A stretch of DNA of 64,000 bases, taken from assembly GCF_033100135.1 (NCBI RefSeq), contig NZ_CP136920.1, forward strand, positions 4,583,001 to 4,647,000, in the 5' to 3' direction. Positions 1 to 6,988 of this stretch are shown in pieces. Numbering within the stretch: position 1 is the stretch's first letter; the number at the start of each line of letters is the position of its first letter. A program made the position numbers and the translations under genes. The stretch comes from Rubellicoccus peritrichatus (GTDB lineage: Bacteria > Verrucomicrobiota > Verrucomicrobiia > Opitutales > Cerasicoccaceae). The notes below the pieces were generated by a model. That model was not told the origin of the DNA, did not search any database, and saw nothing but the letters and a program-made list of their open reading frames with translations.

Positions 1-65
1 TTTCCGCGATGTCACTAGCTAAAACACTGACATTCAAGACAAAAGAGCCTTGCCATACTGCATGA

Positions 66-78
66 TGTGTCCTACACA
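66..78. promoter_or_regulatory. Candidate operator between divergent RHH genes (left copy)
   Basis: A perfect inverted repeat, TGTGT-CCT-ACACA, lies 10 bases before the plus-strand RHH start at 89. The octamer TGTCCTAC recurs inside that gene near 117. RHH proteins usually bind short palindromes in their own promoters, so this is a plausible autoregulatory operator. The same site in the right copy is 35804-35816. No binding data; inferred from position and symmetry. Confidence 0.35.
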
Positions 79-88
79 CTAAGACAAT

Positions 89-259
89 ATGGGCGATGAG
101 AGACAGCGGACATGTATTGTCCTACCTGAAAATCTGATCAAGCGAATAGACAAATTTGTAGCACAGAAAAACCTTAGCAACAGGAGCGAAGCATTAGAAA
201 AAGCTCTTGAGGAAATACTACCTGAAGAAGATGAAACGAAGCTTAACGAAGCTGAATAG
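89..259 (+). CDS. Ribbon-helix-helix DNA-binding protein (left copy)
   Basis: A 56-residue protein starting MGDERQRTCIVLPENLIKRI. A short beta strand (TCIVLPE) is followed by two helices with the turn KNLSNRSEALEKAL, the classic CopG/Arc/MetJ pattern: strand for DNA contact, then a helix-Asn-Arg-Ser-Glu-helix dimer core. An acidic tail (EEDE) follows. Such proteins are dimeric repressors. It diverges from a second RHH gene (complete only in the right copy at 35566-35739), and a palindrome lies between them. Its place beside integrase suggests a role in lysogeny or integrase control; the target is unknown. Confidence 0.7.
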   Translation: MGDERQRTCIVLPENLIKRIDKFVAQKNLSNRSEALEKALEEILPEEDETKLNEAE

Positions 260-281
260 TGTCCGATACTATTAATGAACC

Positions 282-297
282 CCCTAAAATATTAGGG
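282..297. promoter_or_regulatory. Perfect inverted repeat upstream of the 341-727 gene
   Basis: CCCTAA-AATA-TTAGGG forms a 6-bp-arm palindrome between the RHH stop (259) and the next plus-strand start (341/347). It could be an operator for one of the prophage regulators or a weak hairpin. The same site in the right copy is 36020-36035. Confidence 0.3.
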
Positions 298-340
298 CAA
301 GAAATCAACCTAACTCCCCTCCCTGTCTCAATTCCAGTAA

Positions 341-727
341 GTGCCGATGAGACAGCTTGACGACATAAACGCACACCTTGAGAGCCTGATAGACAAGTAT
401 GGTGGCACTCAAACAGCACTCCTGACCAAGCTGAAGTTAGAGGGCAAGGACTATCTGCTGTCACGCTTTCGCCGAGATGGGAGCATGGATGAAGTCTTTG
501 TTGCCGCTGCTGTCAATTACTTGACCGAAGACGAAGCCCTACCCTTTGCCACCTACTACATCAATGCAATTTTGAAGCCCCCCTACGCGCTAGACGTTGT
601 CAGATACGATAAGCAGAGGCGAAAGACTGCACACGACCTGGATACTTTACCCAAGAAAGAAGAGAACATGTTTCTGAGGGGGCTTTCGGCTATCATACAC
701 ATTATCAACCGCCCTGACAAAAAGTAG
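341..727 (+). CDS. Conserved-looking phage protein of unknown function (left copy)
   Basis: 128 residues from a GTG at 341; an ATG two codons later (347) is an equally good start. No family recognised. The protein is mostly helical and charged, with a Lys/Arg-rich end (DKQRRKTAHDLDTLPKKEEN) and no signal or membrane segment, so it is probably cytoplasmic. It lies downstream of the plus-strand RHH gene in the same direction, likely co-transcribed, and is convergent with 811-1218. The sequence AGGG-N8-CCCT at about 783-798 between the two convergent stops may act as a shared terminator. Confidence 0.5.
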   Translation: MPMRQLDDINAHLESLIDKYGGTQTALLTKLKLEGKDYLLSRFRRDGSMDEVFVAAAVNYLTEDEALPFATYYINAILKPPYALDVVRYDKQRRKTAHDLDTLPKKEENMFLRGLSAIIHIINRPDKK

Positions 728-810
728 ACTCCCTAAAATGAAATGATCGAGCTGATTAAAGTTTTGATATACATAATTCTAGGGCCTGATGACCCTAAGA
801 ACCCAGGTAA

Positions 811-1218
811 TCATAGCTCCTCGTCTCGCGTATTGGCAGCTATATCTGGATCATAACCCAGGATCGATTTAGCGACATGGTGAGCGTCCCAATGTTTAGG
901 CGGGATCATGTCTCGCTCCTGCCGGAACTCCACATTGCGCCAGTGCTCCAAAACGCCTACCTGCTTGCTGATGACCTGCTGTAAGTCCTCAACCTTGTCT
1001 GACAGAGCAAGGCCGCTCAACATTGGCCAGTCGGGAGCGTGCATTTCAAACCCCGCCTCTTTCGCGGTATCCACATGGGCTTGAAGCTCCTGAAAAAGCA
1101 TACTGATGGCTTGGCGCAATTTCTCCGGGTCATCACAGTTTTGGGCAATGTGCCTCCAGTAAAATGCTCCCTGTTTTGCGCTGCTCATATAGTAAGATGG
1201 CTGTCTTTCTGCTGGCAT
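811..1218 (-). CDS. Phage protein of unknown function (left copy)
   Basis: 135 residues, acidic and helical, no recognised domain. It contains a stretch predicted to be amphipathic (PEKLRQAISMLFQELQAHVD) and ends in DEEL. It lies just downstream of the integrase on the same strand (59-bp gap), so it may be co-transcribed with int; an excision or recombination accessory role is possible but unsupported by any motif. Confidence 0.45.
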   Translation of the reverse strand: MPAERQPSYYMSSAKQGAFYWRHIAQNCDDPEKLRQAISMLFQELQAHVDTAKEAGFEMHAPDWPMLSGLALSDKVEDLQQVISKQVGVLEHWRNVEFRQERDMIPPKHWDAHHVAKSILGYDPDIAANTRDEEL

Positions 1219-1276
1219 TTCACAAGACTAAAAGAGCCTGCGAAAGTGTCTAGGGGAAAGTGATAAAATCTGACCT

Positions 1277-2350
1277 TCACGGCCTCAACTCAGCAAGGTT
1301 TGACGCCATCGCCTTTGTAATACCCATGCCCTGATAGTTTTGATACAACATATCTTGGTTTCGATGACCCAAATTTTTGGCGGTTGCTGCAGGATCAGCG
1401 AAGTAAGCAACGTGATAGGTGCAATGGGTGTGACGAATAGCGTCATGGGGCCAATCTCGAATAGTTTTACCCCTGTTGGCATATCCCGCTAGTTGCTTCC
1501 ATCGCTTGGTGACGCTTGATGGCATTATTTTACAAACTGGACCCTTTCTCATTTCTTTGGGAATCGACTCTAGCCATTCCCAAATGACATCGAAATGCTT
1601 GCTGTCTCCGTCGAGTATGCGCCCGCTCTCCCCCTTGCTGGTGACATTTGTTAAAGTAATGATCCTGTCAGAAAGATTGATGTCACGTTCCCATGTCATG
1701 GCGGGCTTGCTGCCACCGGGCGCGATCTCATGCGGCCTCAACCCTGCGAAGATTCCAAGAGCAGCCGATGCCCTAAGATTCATTTTGGCACCCCTGAGGA
1801 TGAAAACTATGTCGTCAAACTCAAGAATCCGAGGCTTCCCGGATTCATCCTTAGCTCTGTAATCCTTGCGGGCCGTTGCGTTCGGCATCCTCAGCTTCAG
1901 CTTTTGGGCTGGGTTGATCGGAATCAAGGGAGGCTCCAAACTACAAGCATATCCAAACAAAGCCCTAATGGCCCGATGGTGACAGTTGATGCTTCCAACT
2001 GACAGCTTCAGTCCCTCCAAGTAGCCTACAACGTCATTGCGGGTTAGTTCGCCTATCCGCTTATTGCCGTGTTGATCCAGGAATCCCGGAATAGTGTCTT
2101 GGTAGAATTCCAAGGTTTCCATGGACATGGGCTTAGGCTGTCCCGATCTCACGCGATTCAGGCACTCCAGGAGCCATTTATCGCATACTTCAGACACAGT
2201 AGGACCTGACCCAGTAACAGAACTATGCCCAATATGAGACTTGCCTATTCGAACAAGCTCAAGGAAGTTAAAACCCGTTCCTTCAGCTTCAGCGACCGCC
2301 AAGCGCGTAAGCTGCTTTTGTTCAGGACTTAATGCGAAATTACTTCTCAT
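1277..2350 (-). CDS. int: Tyrosine-family site-specific integrase (left copy)
   Basis: 357 residues. An N-terminal SAM-like core-binding region (about 50-150) precedes the catalytic domain. Visible catalytic residues: Arg205 in GLRPHE, a beta-hairpin Lys near 239, Arg306 in DAIRHTHC (with Asp where the usual box II His sits), His329 in LGHRNQ and the nucleophile Tyr339 in LYQNYQG. It catalyses integration and excision at the tRNA-Arg att site. The gene sits 140 bp from the att core on the minus strand, the usual arrangement for tRNA-targeting phages. In this left copy the adjacent tRNA is only a 3' half. Confidence 0.93.
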   Translation of the reverse strand: MRSNFALSPEQKQLTRLAVAEAEGTGFNFLELVRIGKSHIGHSSVTGSGPTVSEVCDKWLLECLNRVRSGQPKPMSMETLEFYQDTIPGFLDQHGNKRIGELTRNDVVGYLEGLKLSVGSINCHHRAIRALFGYACSLEPPLIPINPAQKLKLRMPNATARKDYRAKDESGKPRILEFDDIVFILRGAKMNLRASAALGIFAGLRPHEIAPGGSKPAMTWERDINLSDRIITLTNVTSKGESGRILDGDSKHFDVIWEWLESIPKEMRKGPVCKIMPSSVTKRWKQLAGYANRGKTIRDWPHDAIRHTHCTYHVAYFADPAATAKNLGHRNQDMLYQNYQGMGITKAMASNLAELRP

Positions 2351-2490
2351 GGACCTCCTGATTTTTCATAGGGAGGATTCTCTCGAAAATGCCCCAAAAT
2401 GTCAATATTTTGCCTATATTTTGGAGAATTTAGACCGCAAAAAAGGTCGTTTTTCAGCCAAAGATATTCTGTAAGTCGTTGAATATCAAA

Positions 2491-2540
2491 TGGCACGCCG
2501 CCAGGGAGTCGAACCCCGAACCTCCTGATCCGTAGTCAGG
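2491..2540 (-). other. attP: att core: 3' half of tRNA-Arg at phage-phage junction (attP-like)
   Basis: These 50 bases equal the 3' half of the tRNA-Arg at 38229-38305 (CCA end, T arm, variable loop, 3' side of the anticodon arm). Identity stops at 2540, just 5' of the anticodon stem on the tRNA strand. On the left is the integrase end of the phage, on the right the lysis end; the chromosomal flank expected at attL is absent. The fragment is not a functional tRNA. Confidence 0.85.
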
Positions 2541-2560
2541 GATTTCAACATTGATTATCA

Positions 2561-2578
2561 ATGGCTTACAAAAGCCAT
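2561..2578. terminator. Hairpin beside the att site
   Basis: ATGGCTT-ACAA-AAGCCAT is a perfect 7-bp stem with a 4-base loop, followed on the plus strand by TTTTG. It sits 20 bp inside the phage from the att core and could terminate transcription crossing the att site or form an arm-type site for integrase or an excisionase. Confidence 0.4.
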
Positions 2579-2647
2579 TTTGTACTAAACAGGGCATTTT
2601 CCATTTTCTAGGCCCAAATTCGTCAAATATTACGAGCTATGAGCATG

Positions 2648-2878
2648 CTATTCAGGAGGAAAATAACCACTCTCTGAAATCTTCACAAGCTTTCCTGTTT
2701 TGCCTTCCTTCTTGAGCAACCTTCTGGCCGATGCTTTGTCTGGAAACTGCGTTGCATCCTCGTGATCAGGCGTCGAACAAAGATAAGGCTTTGGCCCCTC
2801 GCTCGATCCCCAGTAGCCCGAGACCTGAGTCCTGACGACCTTCCCCCAGCTACTCCCCATATGGATGATGTATGGCAT
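2648..2878 (-). CDS. Small phage protein of unknown function
   Basis: 76 residues, rich in Lys/Gly (RRLLKKEGKTGKLVKIS), no recognised family. It is the last gene before the att site on the lysis side, a place that often holds accessory (moron) genes. Another frame of similar length overlaps it at 2683-2895; this frame is preferred for its more protein-like composition, but the call is uncertain. Confidence 0.35.
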   Translation of the reverse strand: MPYIIHMGSSWGKVVRTQVSGYWGSSEGPKPYLCSTPDHEDATQFPDKASARRLLKKEGKTGKLVKISESGYFPPE

Positions 2879-2914
2879 GCGCCTATAGTGAACATATTGC
2901 CATATTAAATCAAG

Positions 2915-3283
2915 TCAGTAAAAAGCAAATTCCAGGGTATTCCAACTATTGTCAGCCTTTTGCTGCACTATGTAAAACTGATGCCTTATCTTAACGCCAT
3001 AGGGATTCTTTGCATCAACTGTTCCTATGGTTTTATAATTACCATTAGCCAAACGTTCAGTATCAAGCGCGACAAAGTTAGCACTGTCTGGACTGCTGAG
3101 CTGCATTCTAACATAATTCCTGGAAGCCGCCTTTGCTTCTGAGCTAAAATCGCTAGACTCCTGCTCAAACTTATGGCTTTCCTCAAGGCTTTGGCTAATT
3201 GAAATGATGATTGCAATCAGTGAGAGAGGAAGGCTGATGTAGAATAATGCTTTTAGTTTTTCCACACTTAGCGAATGAGGCAT
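2915..3283 (-). CDS. Small single-pass membrane protein, unknown function
   Basis: 122 residues. One hydrophobic helix near residues 12-31 (FYISLPLSLIAIIISISQS) follows a short basic N terminus. The rest is soluble, with a compact domain of the kind that reads ASRNYVRMQLSSPDSANF then YGVKIRHQFYIVQQ. This looks like a membrane-anchored extracytoplasmic domain. It is distal in the lysis/lysogenic conversion region; function unknown. Confidence 0.5.
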   Translation of the reverse strand: MPHSLSVEKLKALFYISLPLSLIAIIISISQSLEESHKFEQESSDFSSEAKAASRNYVRMQLSSPDSANFVALDTERLANGNYKTIGTVDAKNPYGVKIRHQFYIVQQKADNSWNTLEFAFY

Positions 3284-3326
3284 TGTGTAAAGAATGGCAA
3301 TCCTAAAGACTCAACAGCTACCGACA

Positions 3327-3620
3327 TCAATTCTCACTTGGTCTCGTTAGCCAAAAGTCTTCATAGCCTTTCAGTTCGTACCTCTTTCTTGATTCATCAA
3401 TAAGAGCGCCTATTTCATCCTCCTTCTCCATTCGCTGAAGGATCTGAGCATTCGTCTGAGCAAGCTTCTTAGTTTCGGAAGCCTCTTGGTTTGAGCTGTC
3501 TACTTTGTAATGCAAAGATGTGACATAGACACCAAAGGAAAAAGCAACGCCCAGTAGTGAAAACACTGTGAGTAATACGGCTGTGACCGTACCGATGATT
3601 TTAATGCCTTGTGTGCTCAT
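3327..3620 (-). CDS. N-terminal TM plus coiled coil protein; i-spanin candidate
   Basis: 97 residues: one TM helix at about 8-34 (IIGTVTAVLLTVFSLLGVAF) then a charged helical region (EASETKKLAQTNAQILQRMEKEDEI). That is the layout of an inner-membrane spanin (Rz-like): N-in anchor and periplasmic coiled coil. It lies 2 bp after the multi-TM holin candidate and near a tiny lipoprotein (4105-4266), the usual i-spanin/o-spanin/holin grouping. No sequence family recognised, so the call rests on topology and context. Confidence 0.4.
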   Translation of the reverse strand: MSTQGIKIIGTVTAVLLTVFSLLGVAFSFGVYVTSLHYKVDSSNQEASETKKLAQTNAQILQRMEKEDEIGALIDESRKRYELKGYEDFWLTRPSEN

Positions 3621-3622
3621 TC

Positions 3623-4102
3623 TTATTTGCGTCCTCCAGGTGTAAAATAAAACCCGACGATCATTGAGAAGATCGAGACGACCATAAGGGCAATGTGTCC
3701 ACTAGAGACCGTGACTGTTTCTCCTGCCCTAATGGGTATGGTGAGAAGCCCCCAGAGCAAGGAGAATGATTGTTGCTGCTCTGGTGGGTAGAATGTGACG
3801 ATTGGAGCTGTTGGCCAGAGGAGTGCGAGGATTCCGAGGACTGCGAGTGTTGACACCCCGATGAGAGCAACAATGCGGCGAGTCCAGCGACTAAAGATGT
3901 GAAGCGTCTCCCCGTCGCCGTAGAGGAGCTTCGCAAATTCGATATTGTGTGCATTCTTTTTGGCGTCCCTTAACGCTTCCCGCTTCTCCCTTGCCTCACC
4001 CCTGGCCGCATAACTGTCAATCAGACCAGCAATAATCTTTAAGATACTGCCAATGCCTGCGCTGCCAACCGACGCAATGAACGTTGCGAGTAAAGCGAGC
4101 AT
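3623..4102 (-). CDS. Multi-TM phage protein, holin candidate
   Basis: 159 residues with an amphipathic/hydrophobic N terminus (about 1-29), a charged cytoplasmic stretch (AARGEAREKREALRDAKKNA), then two strong TM helices (about 76-95 and 134-154). It resembles three-TM holins of the gene-transfer-agent/phage type that open the inner membrane at lysis. It sits next to spanin-like genes and downstream of the tail genes. Confidence is moderate because holins share little sequence. Confidence 0.45.
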   Translation of the reverse strand: MLALLATFIASVGSAGIGSILKIIAGLIDSYAARGEAREKREALRDAKKNAHNIEFAKLLYGDGETLHIFSRWTRRIVALIGVSTLAVLGILALLWPTAPIVTFYPPEQQQSFSLLWGLLTIPIRAGETVTVSSGHIALMVVSIFSMIVGFYFTPGGRK

Positions 4103-4104
4103 GT

Positions 4105-4266
4105 TTAACGAGATTGAATTTCGAGGTATAGGCTTTCACGCTGCTTATCGATGTCGCCTTTATCTGAAACGTGAATAACTCCGCTGGGGGTATCCGCGGA
4201 TGTCCGTTCCTGTGACGCGCAACCAACAAGGGTTACGAGTAATGTGATTAGAATTAATGTTTTCAT
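4105..4266 (-). CDS. Tiny lipoprotein; o-spanin candidate
   Basis: From the ATG at 4266 this encodes 53 residues: a signal peptide MKTLILITLLVTLVGC with a lipobox LVGC (Cys16) and a short polar tail of 37 residues. Size, lipobox and position beside the holin and i-spanin candidates match an outer-membrane spanin (Rz1-like). A longer in-frame extension upstream to 4371 would hide the signal peptide and overlap the previous gene, so the internal start is preferred. Confidence 0.5.
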   Translation of the reverse strand: MKTLILITLLVTLVGCASQERTSADTPSGVIHVSDKGDIDKQRESLYLEIQSR

Positions 4267-4291
4267 GTTTATGCTTTCGTTTCGTTTTGTT

Positions 4292-4747
4292 TTAAGACAA
4301 TCGAGTATTGAACTCTTCAAATAGCTCAAGATACCCACTGGGCTGAGGTGACAGTTCTTCAATCTCTCCACTGATGGTCCTTATGGCTGCAACCACCTCC
4401 CAGGTGCTACGTATGGCTAGTTGCTCATCTAATTCATCACCGTTGAGCGTCAGACCTGCTACCTGCTTACCAACAAGGTCCAACATGCGGGCAGTTAAAT
4501 TTCTCTGCTTCCACTCGGGTATGAGTTCAATGATCCTGCGGCCTGCCTCTGACTTGACTGCCGCTTGATACTCAGAGTTGGTACTCCACTTGGGCGCACC
4601 CAGGCACACTAACGGAGCAATCGCACGCTGTTGTTTAGCGGTCAATTCTACGCCCTGAGGTGTAGCTATCTCACCAGAGAATTCCCAGGCTGTTTGCTGA
4701 TCAAATCCAAGGACGGTATTTAATATGTAAGGTGAAACTTTCATCAT
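4292..4747 (-). CDS. Phage protein of unknown function after the fibre gene
   Basis: 151 residues from the ATG at 4747, which overlaps the stop of the fibre gene (ATGATGA), implying translational coupling; a start at 4768 is less likely. Helical, no TM, no recognised motif. It contains PQGVELTAKQQRAIAPLVCL and ends in LELFEEFNTRLS. Its position directly after the fibre gene would suit a fibre assembly factor, but nothing in the sequence proves this. Confidence 0.5.
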   Translation of the reverse strand: MMKVSPYILNTVLGFDQQTAWEFSGEIATPQGVELTAKQQRAIAPLVCLGAPKWSTNSEYQAAVKSEAGRRIIELIPEWKQRNLTARMLDLVGKQVAGLTLNGDELDEQLAIRSTWEVVAAIRTISGEIEELSPQPSGYLELFEEFNTRLS

Positions 4748-6681
4748 CCAGGAAAGCCGTGAGAGCATGCATAAACAGATAAGCGGTAATCGGCGGCAGT
4801 AGCCCCATTTTCGACTTCATATGAAATAGATACGCTCGCGTTATTACTGTTTGGGCCACTTGCTGTTGAGCCTACGGACACGTCATTGACAAACCACTCA
4901 ACGTTACCATTTAGCGCCTTAATCTTGATTTGATCCAAGGGGAATAAAGCGATAGTTGTTGATAAATCGACACTGACAACGGAGCCTTCAGCATCGCAGG
5001 CAATCCCCCACAGATCGCGGTCTCGAAGCTCCACGCCAACCCAGTCGCCAACTTGAAGCCCGAATGGCAGAACAGTTGTTTTACCAACAAACATTCTGAA
5101 AATACCCTCAGCATTAGGAGTGATGGCATTAATGCTCAATGCAACCTCAAGTTCGTTAACACTCCACCTAATACCCGCAGTGGAGCCAGGAGCAATTAGC
5201 ACAGAATTGTTGTTTATACGAAGCCGAGCCCTTGAATTAGCAGTGGTGAATGTGCGAAGTGCTGCCTTTGAATTCTGCGGCTCAATGCTAGCTGTAGCAC
5301 TCCCAATGACCTCAGTTGATGAGAATTCAAGTAAGCCGAAATTTGTGTATATCGCATTACGTTGGCGCTCAAGTTCCGCTGTGAGATTCGCAACTGTTGC
5401 AAGGCTGGCTAAGCTGGCCCCCTCCAAGGTTGCAGCATCAACACCCGTGAGACCAGAGCCTTCTGCACTAATTGAATTAAAAGTTGCATCATCTGAAGTA
5501 CTTAAACGCTGGTCTTCAATTGGCTGGTATAGTGCATTTGCTTGTTCAGTAGTGGAGTAGCTGGCCTTGGGTGTTGGAACTGTGTCAAGGCTGCTTATTA
5601 GGTCATCGATGACTGTTGCGCTCCCCCTTAACAATGTGAAGGGCTTTCCTCCTAGCGGGGTCCACTCAATCTCAAATTCAGCTTCAGCCTTCCCTGACAC
5701 AGCATGATTTGTCACAAGATCCTCAACCCCATCTGTGTTGAGATTGAAAGCGGCGACTTTCCCCACAGGAACAGATAGCCCCGTGACGTCAATAGAGAGC
5801 AGATTATCAATTGCTATCTTTGACAAAGTACCAGTAAATAATATATCCCATTGAGAGACTGAAGAACTGGTCTTGCTAACAGTAATGTTACCCGACCCCA
5901 CGTTCTCTAATCCTTCTAATGCTAATTGAATAGTGGCAGCATCAGCATCCCATTCAATTAAGCCTGTTGTATGCGCTGAGCCACCATGATCCAAGGTTAT
6001 TGTGAATGACCCCGCATAGGGCTGAGGATCTAGAATTATGCGCTGCTTTTCATTAACCTCCGATGTACCGCTAACAAGGCGTACTGCGTCGAATCCAGTA
6101 TTTGACAAATCGGAAAACACGTCCTGATAAGCTGCTGCTGCTTGGATCATTCTAATCCTAAAAATTGCATTTACGGACTCTGAGCCGTCTTGCTTTACAG
6201 AGACTAACGGATTGGAGGTTGGTTGTATCGAGCCAGCATTTACCGTTGGCTCTTCAATTTCTCCCGCCTCCCCCCTGTCGATGACCCAACCCGTCAAGTA
6301 GTCGCCCGATACTTCAGCATTACTATATCCAAGGCTTAAGCTTGAGCGTATTTCACTTTGTATCGTGCTAGCATCAGCATTGAAATCAATGTCGCCGGTT
6401 TCCTGGACATTTTCAGGGTCAGTAATTCTGAAATTTCCGCTTGTTGGAGGCTCATTTAAAAGGCCCAACTTAGCCTTAAGTGTTCCTGCACCAAGATCCA
6501 CATAATCCCAAAAATAATCTTGGCTGTCTGACGCGGCTGGCTCAACCACAAGAACTCTAAGATTATACTCATCCTCTTGATAAAAATCACCAAGCTCAGT
6601 CAAATAAGAGCGCGAGAAAAAACTCTCAACAAGCCTCCTGCTGCTCTTGTCGATTATTAACGTCAAGTCACTTAGTGCCAT
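4744..6681 (-). CDS. Distal tail / fibre protein
   Basis: 645 residues from the ATG at 6681, chosen because conserved motif A (6692-6705) and the upstream stop lie just before it; an in-frame extension to 6738 exists. Beta-rich and low in Cys. Two internal repeats are visible: one with TGDIDFNADASTIQ and one with TTGLIEWDADAATIQ then VGSGNITVS. The middle holds a fibre-like segment (RLSTSDDATFNSISAEGSGL) of the kind found in tail fibre shafts, and the C-terminal ~170 residues look like a globular binding domain. Likely a receptor-binding or baseplate upper protein; host range would depend on the C-terminal part. Confidence 0.6.
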   Translation of the reverse strand: MALSDLTLIIDKSSRRLVESFFSRSYLTELGDFYQEDEYNLRVLVVEPAASDSQDYFWDYVDLGAGTLKAKLGLLNEPPTSGNFRITDPENVQETGDIDFNADASTIQSEIRSSLSLGYSNAEVSGDYLTGWVIDRGEAGEIEEPTVNAGSIQPTSNPLVSVKQDGSESVNAIFRIRMIQAAAAYQDVFSDLSNTGFDAVRLVSGTSEVNEKQRIILDPQPYAGSFTITLDHGGSAHTTGLIEWDADAATIQLALEGLENVGSGNITVSKTSSSVSQWDILFTGTLSKIAIDNLLSIDVTGLSVPVGKVAAFNLNTDGVEDLVTNHAVSGKAEAEFEIEWTPLGGKPFTLLRGSATVIDDLISSLDTVPTPKASYSTTEQANALYQPIEDQRLSTSDDATFNSISAEGSGLTGVDAATLEGASLASLATVANLTAELERQRNAIYTNFGLLEFSSTEVIGSATASIEPQNSKAALRTFTTANSRARLRINNNSVLIAPGSTAGIRWSVNELEVALSINAITPNAEGIFRMFVGKTTVLPFGLQVGDWVGVELRDRDLWGIACDAEGSVVSVDLSTTIALFPLDQIKIKALNGNVEWFVNDVSVGSTASGPNSNNASVSISYEVENGATAADYRLSVYACSHGFPG

Positions 6682-6691
6682 CTTAATGACA

Positions 6692-6705
6692 GCGACTAAG
6701 TCAAC
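6692..6705 (-). repeat. Conserved 14-bp boundary motif, copy A
   Basis: On the minus strand this reads GTTGACTTAGTCGC. The TGA in it is the stop codon of the 6701-6988 gene, and the motif ends 10 nt before the fibre gene start. It shares 19 bp (through TGTCA) with copy B. Four exact copies occur in the structural region and none was found elsewhere in the window. The centre GACT-T-AGTC is palindromic. Confidence 0.8.
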
Positions 6706-6988
6706 CTGCCTTATTAAGCCTGTCCCGTCGTTGAGCACATGGGCTACCAGGCTTTAGTTGGTCATTTTCATCCAAACATGGGTGTCTTAGAAATTTGGCA
6801 ACTGGCTTCACAAGCTTCTCGACTTTGTCGCCAAGTCTTAAATTCCCAGTGCTTTGAACTTCCCTCTTACCCTTATGCAAAGTTTTGCCAGCACGTTTGG
6901 CACAGTCGAAATGAGTAAGCTTGCCTTCTACTTTGTAAAGCTTCTCAGAGCCGGTTAGCTCAATACCACACATGCTACACTTAGGCAT
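6701..6988 (-). CDS. Small zinc-ribbon-like phage protein
   Basis: 95 residues from the ATG at 6988, which overlaps the stop of the preceding tail gene by 8 bp. N terminus MPKCSMCGIELTG followed by HFDCAKRAG gives a CxxC...HxxC set able to bind one zinc. The rest is basic (KTLHKGKREVQ). No family assigned. It lies between two large tail genes, so a tail assembly or virion role is possible. Its stop codon is embedded in boundary motif A. Confidence 0.5.
   Translation of the reverse strand: MPKCSMCGIELTGSEKLYKVEGKLTHFDCAKRAGKTLHKGKREVQSTGNLRLGDKVEKLVKPVAKFLRHPCLDENDQLKPGSPCAQRRDRLNKAG

Larger units (their letters stand above)
1..2540. repeat. Direct repeat, left copy (integrase end of the prophage)
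   Basis: Bases 1-2540 match 35739-38278 (offset 35,738): the encoded proteins are identical and identity stops at 2540/38278 inside the tRNA. The copy includes an RHH gene, two unknown genes, the integrase and the 3' half of tRNA-Arg. The window starts inside the repeat, at the first base of the minus-strand RHH start codon, so its left limit cannot be seen. After 2540 the sequence runs into the opposite end of the phage, which is what attP or a tandem prophage junction looks like. Confidence 0.95.

Noticed and set aside
743-856. 37-residue hydrophobic plus-strand frame (MIELIKVLIYIILG...) in the left repeat
   Set aside because: It overlaps the 811-1218 gene in antisense and lacks supporting features.
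6690-6712. Stop-codon readthrough at the 14-bp motif (TGA CTT resembles readthrough contexts)
   Set aside because: Reading past the TGA gives only about 5 to 12 extra codons in copies A, B and C and is out of frame in D, so a functional extension is unlikely.
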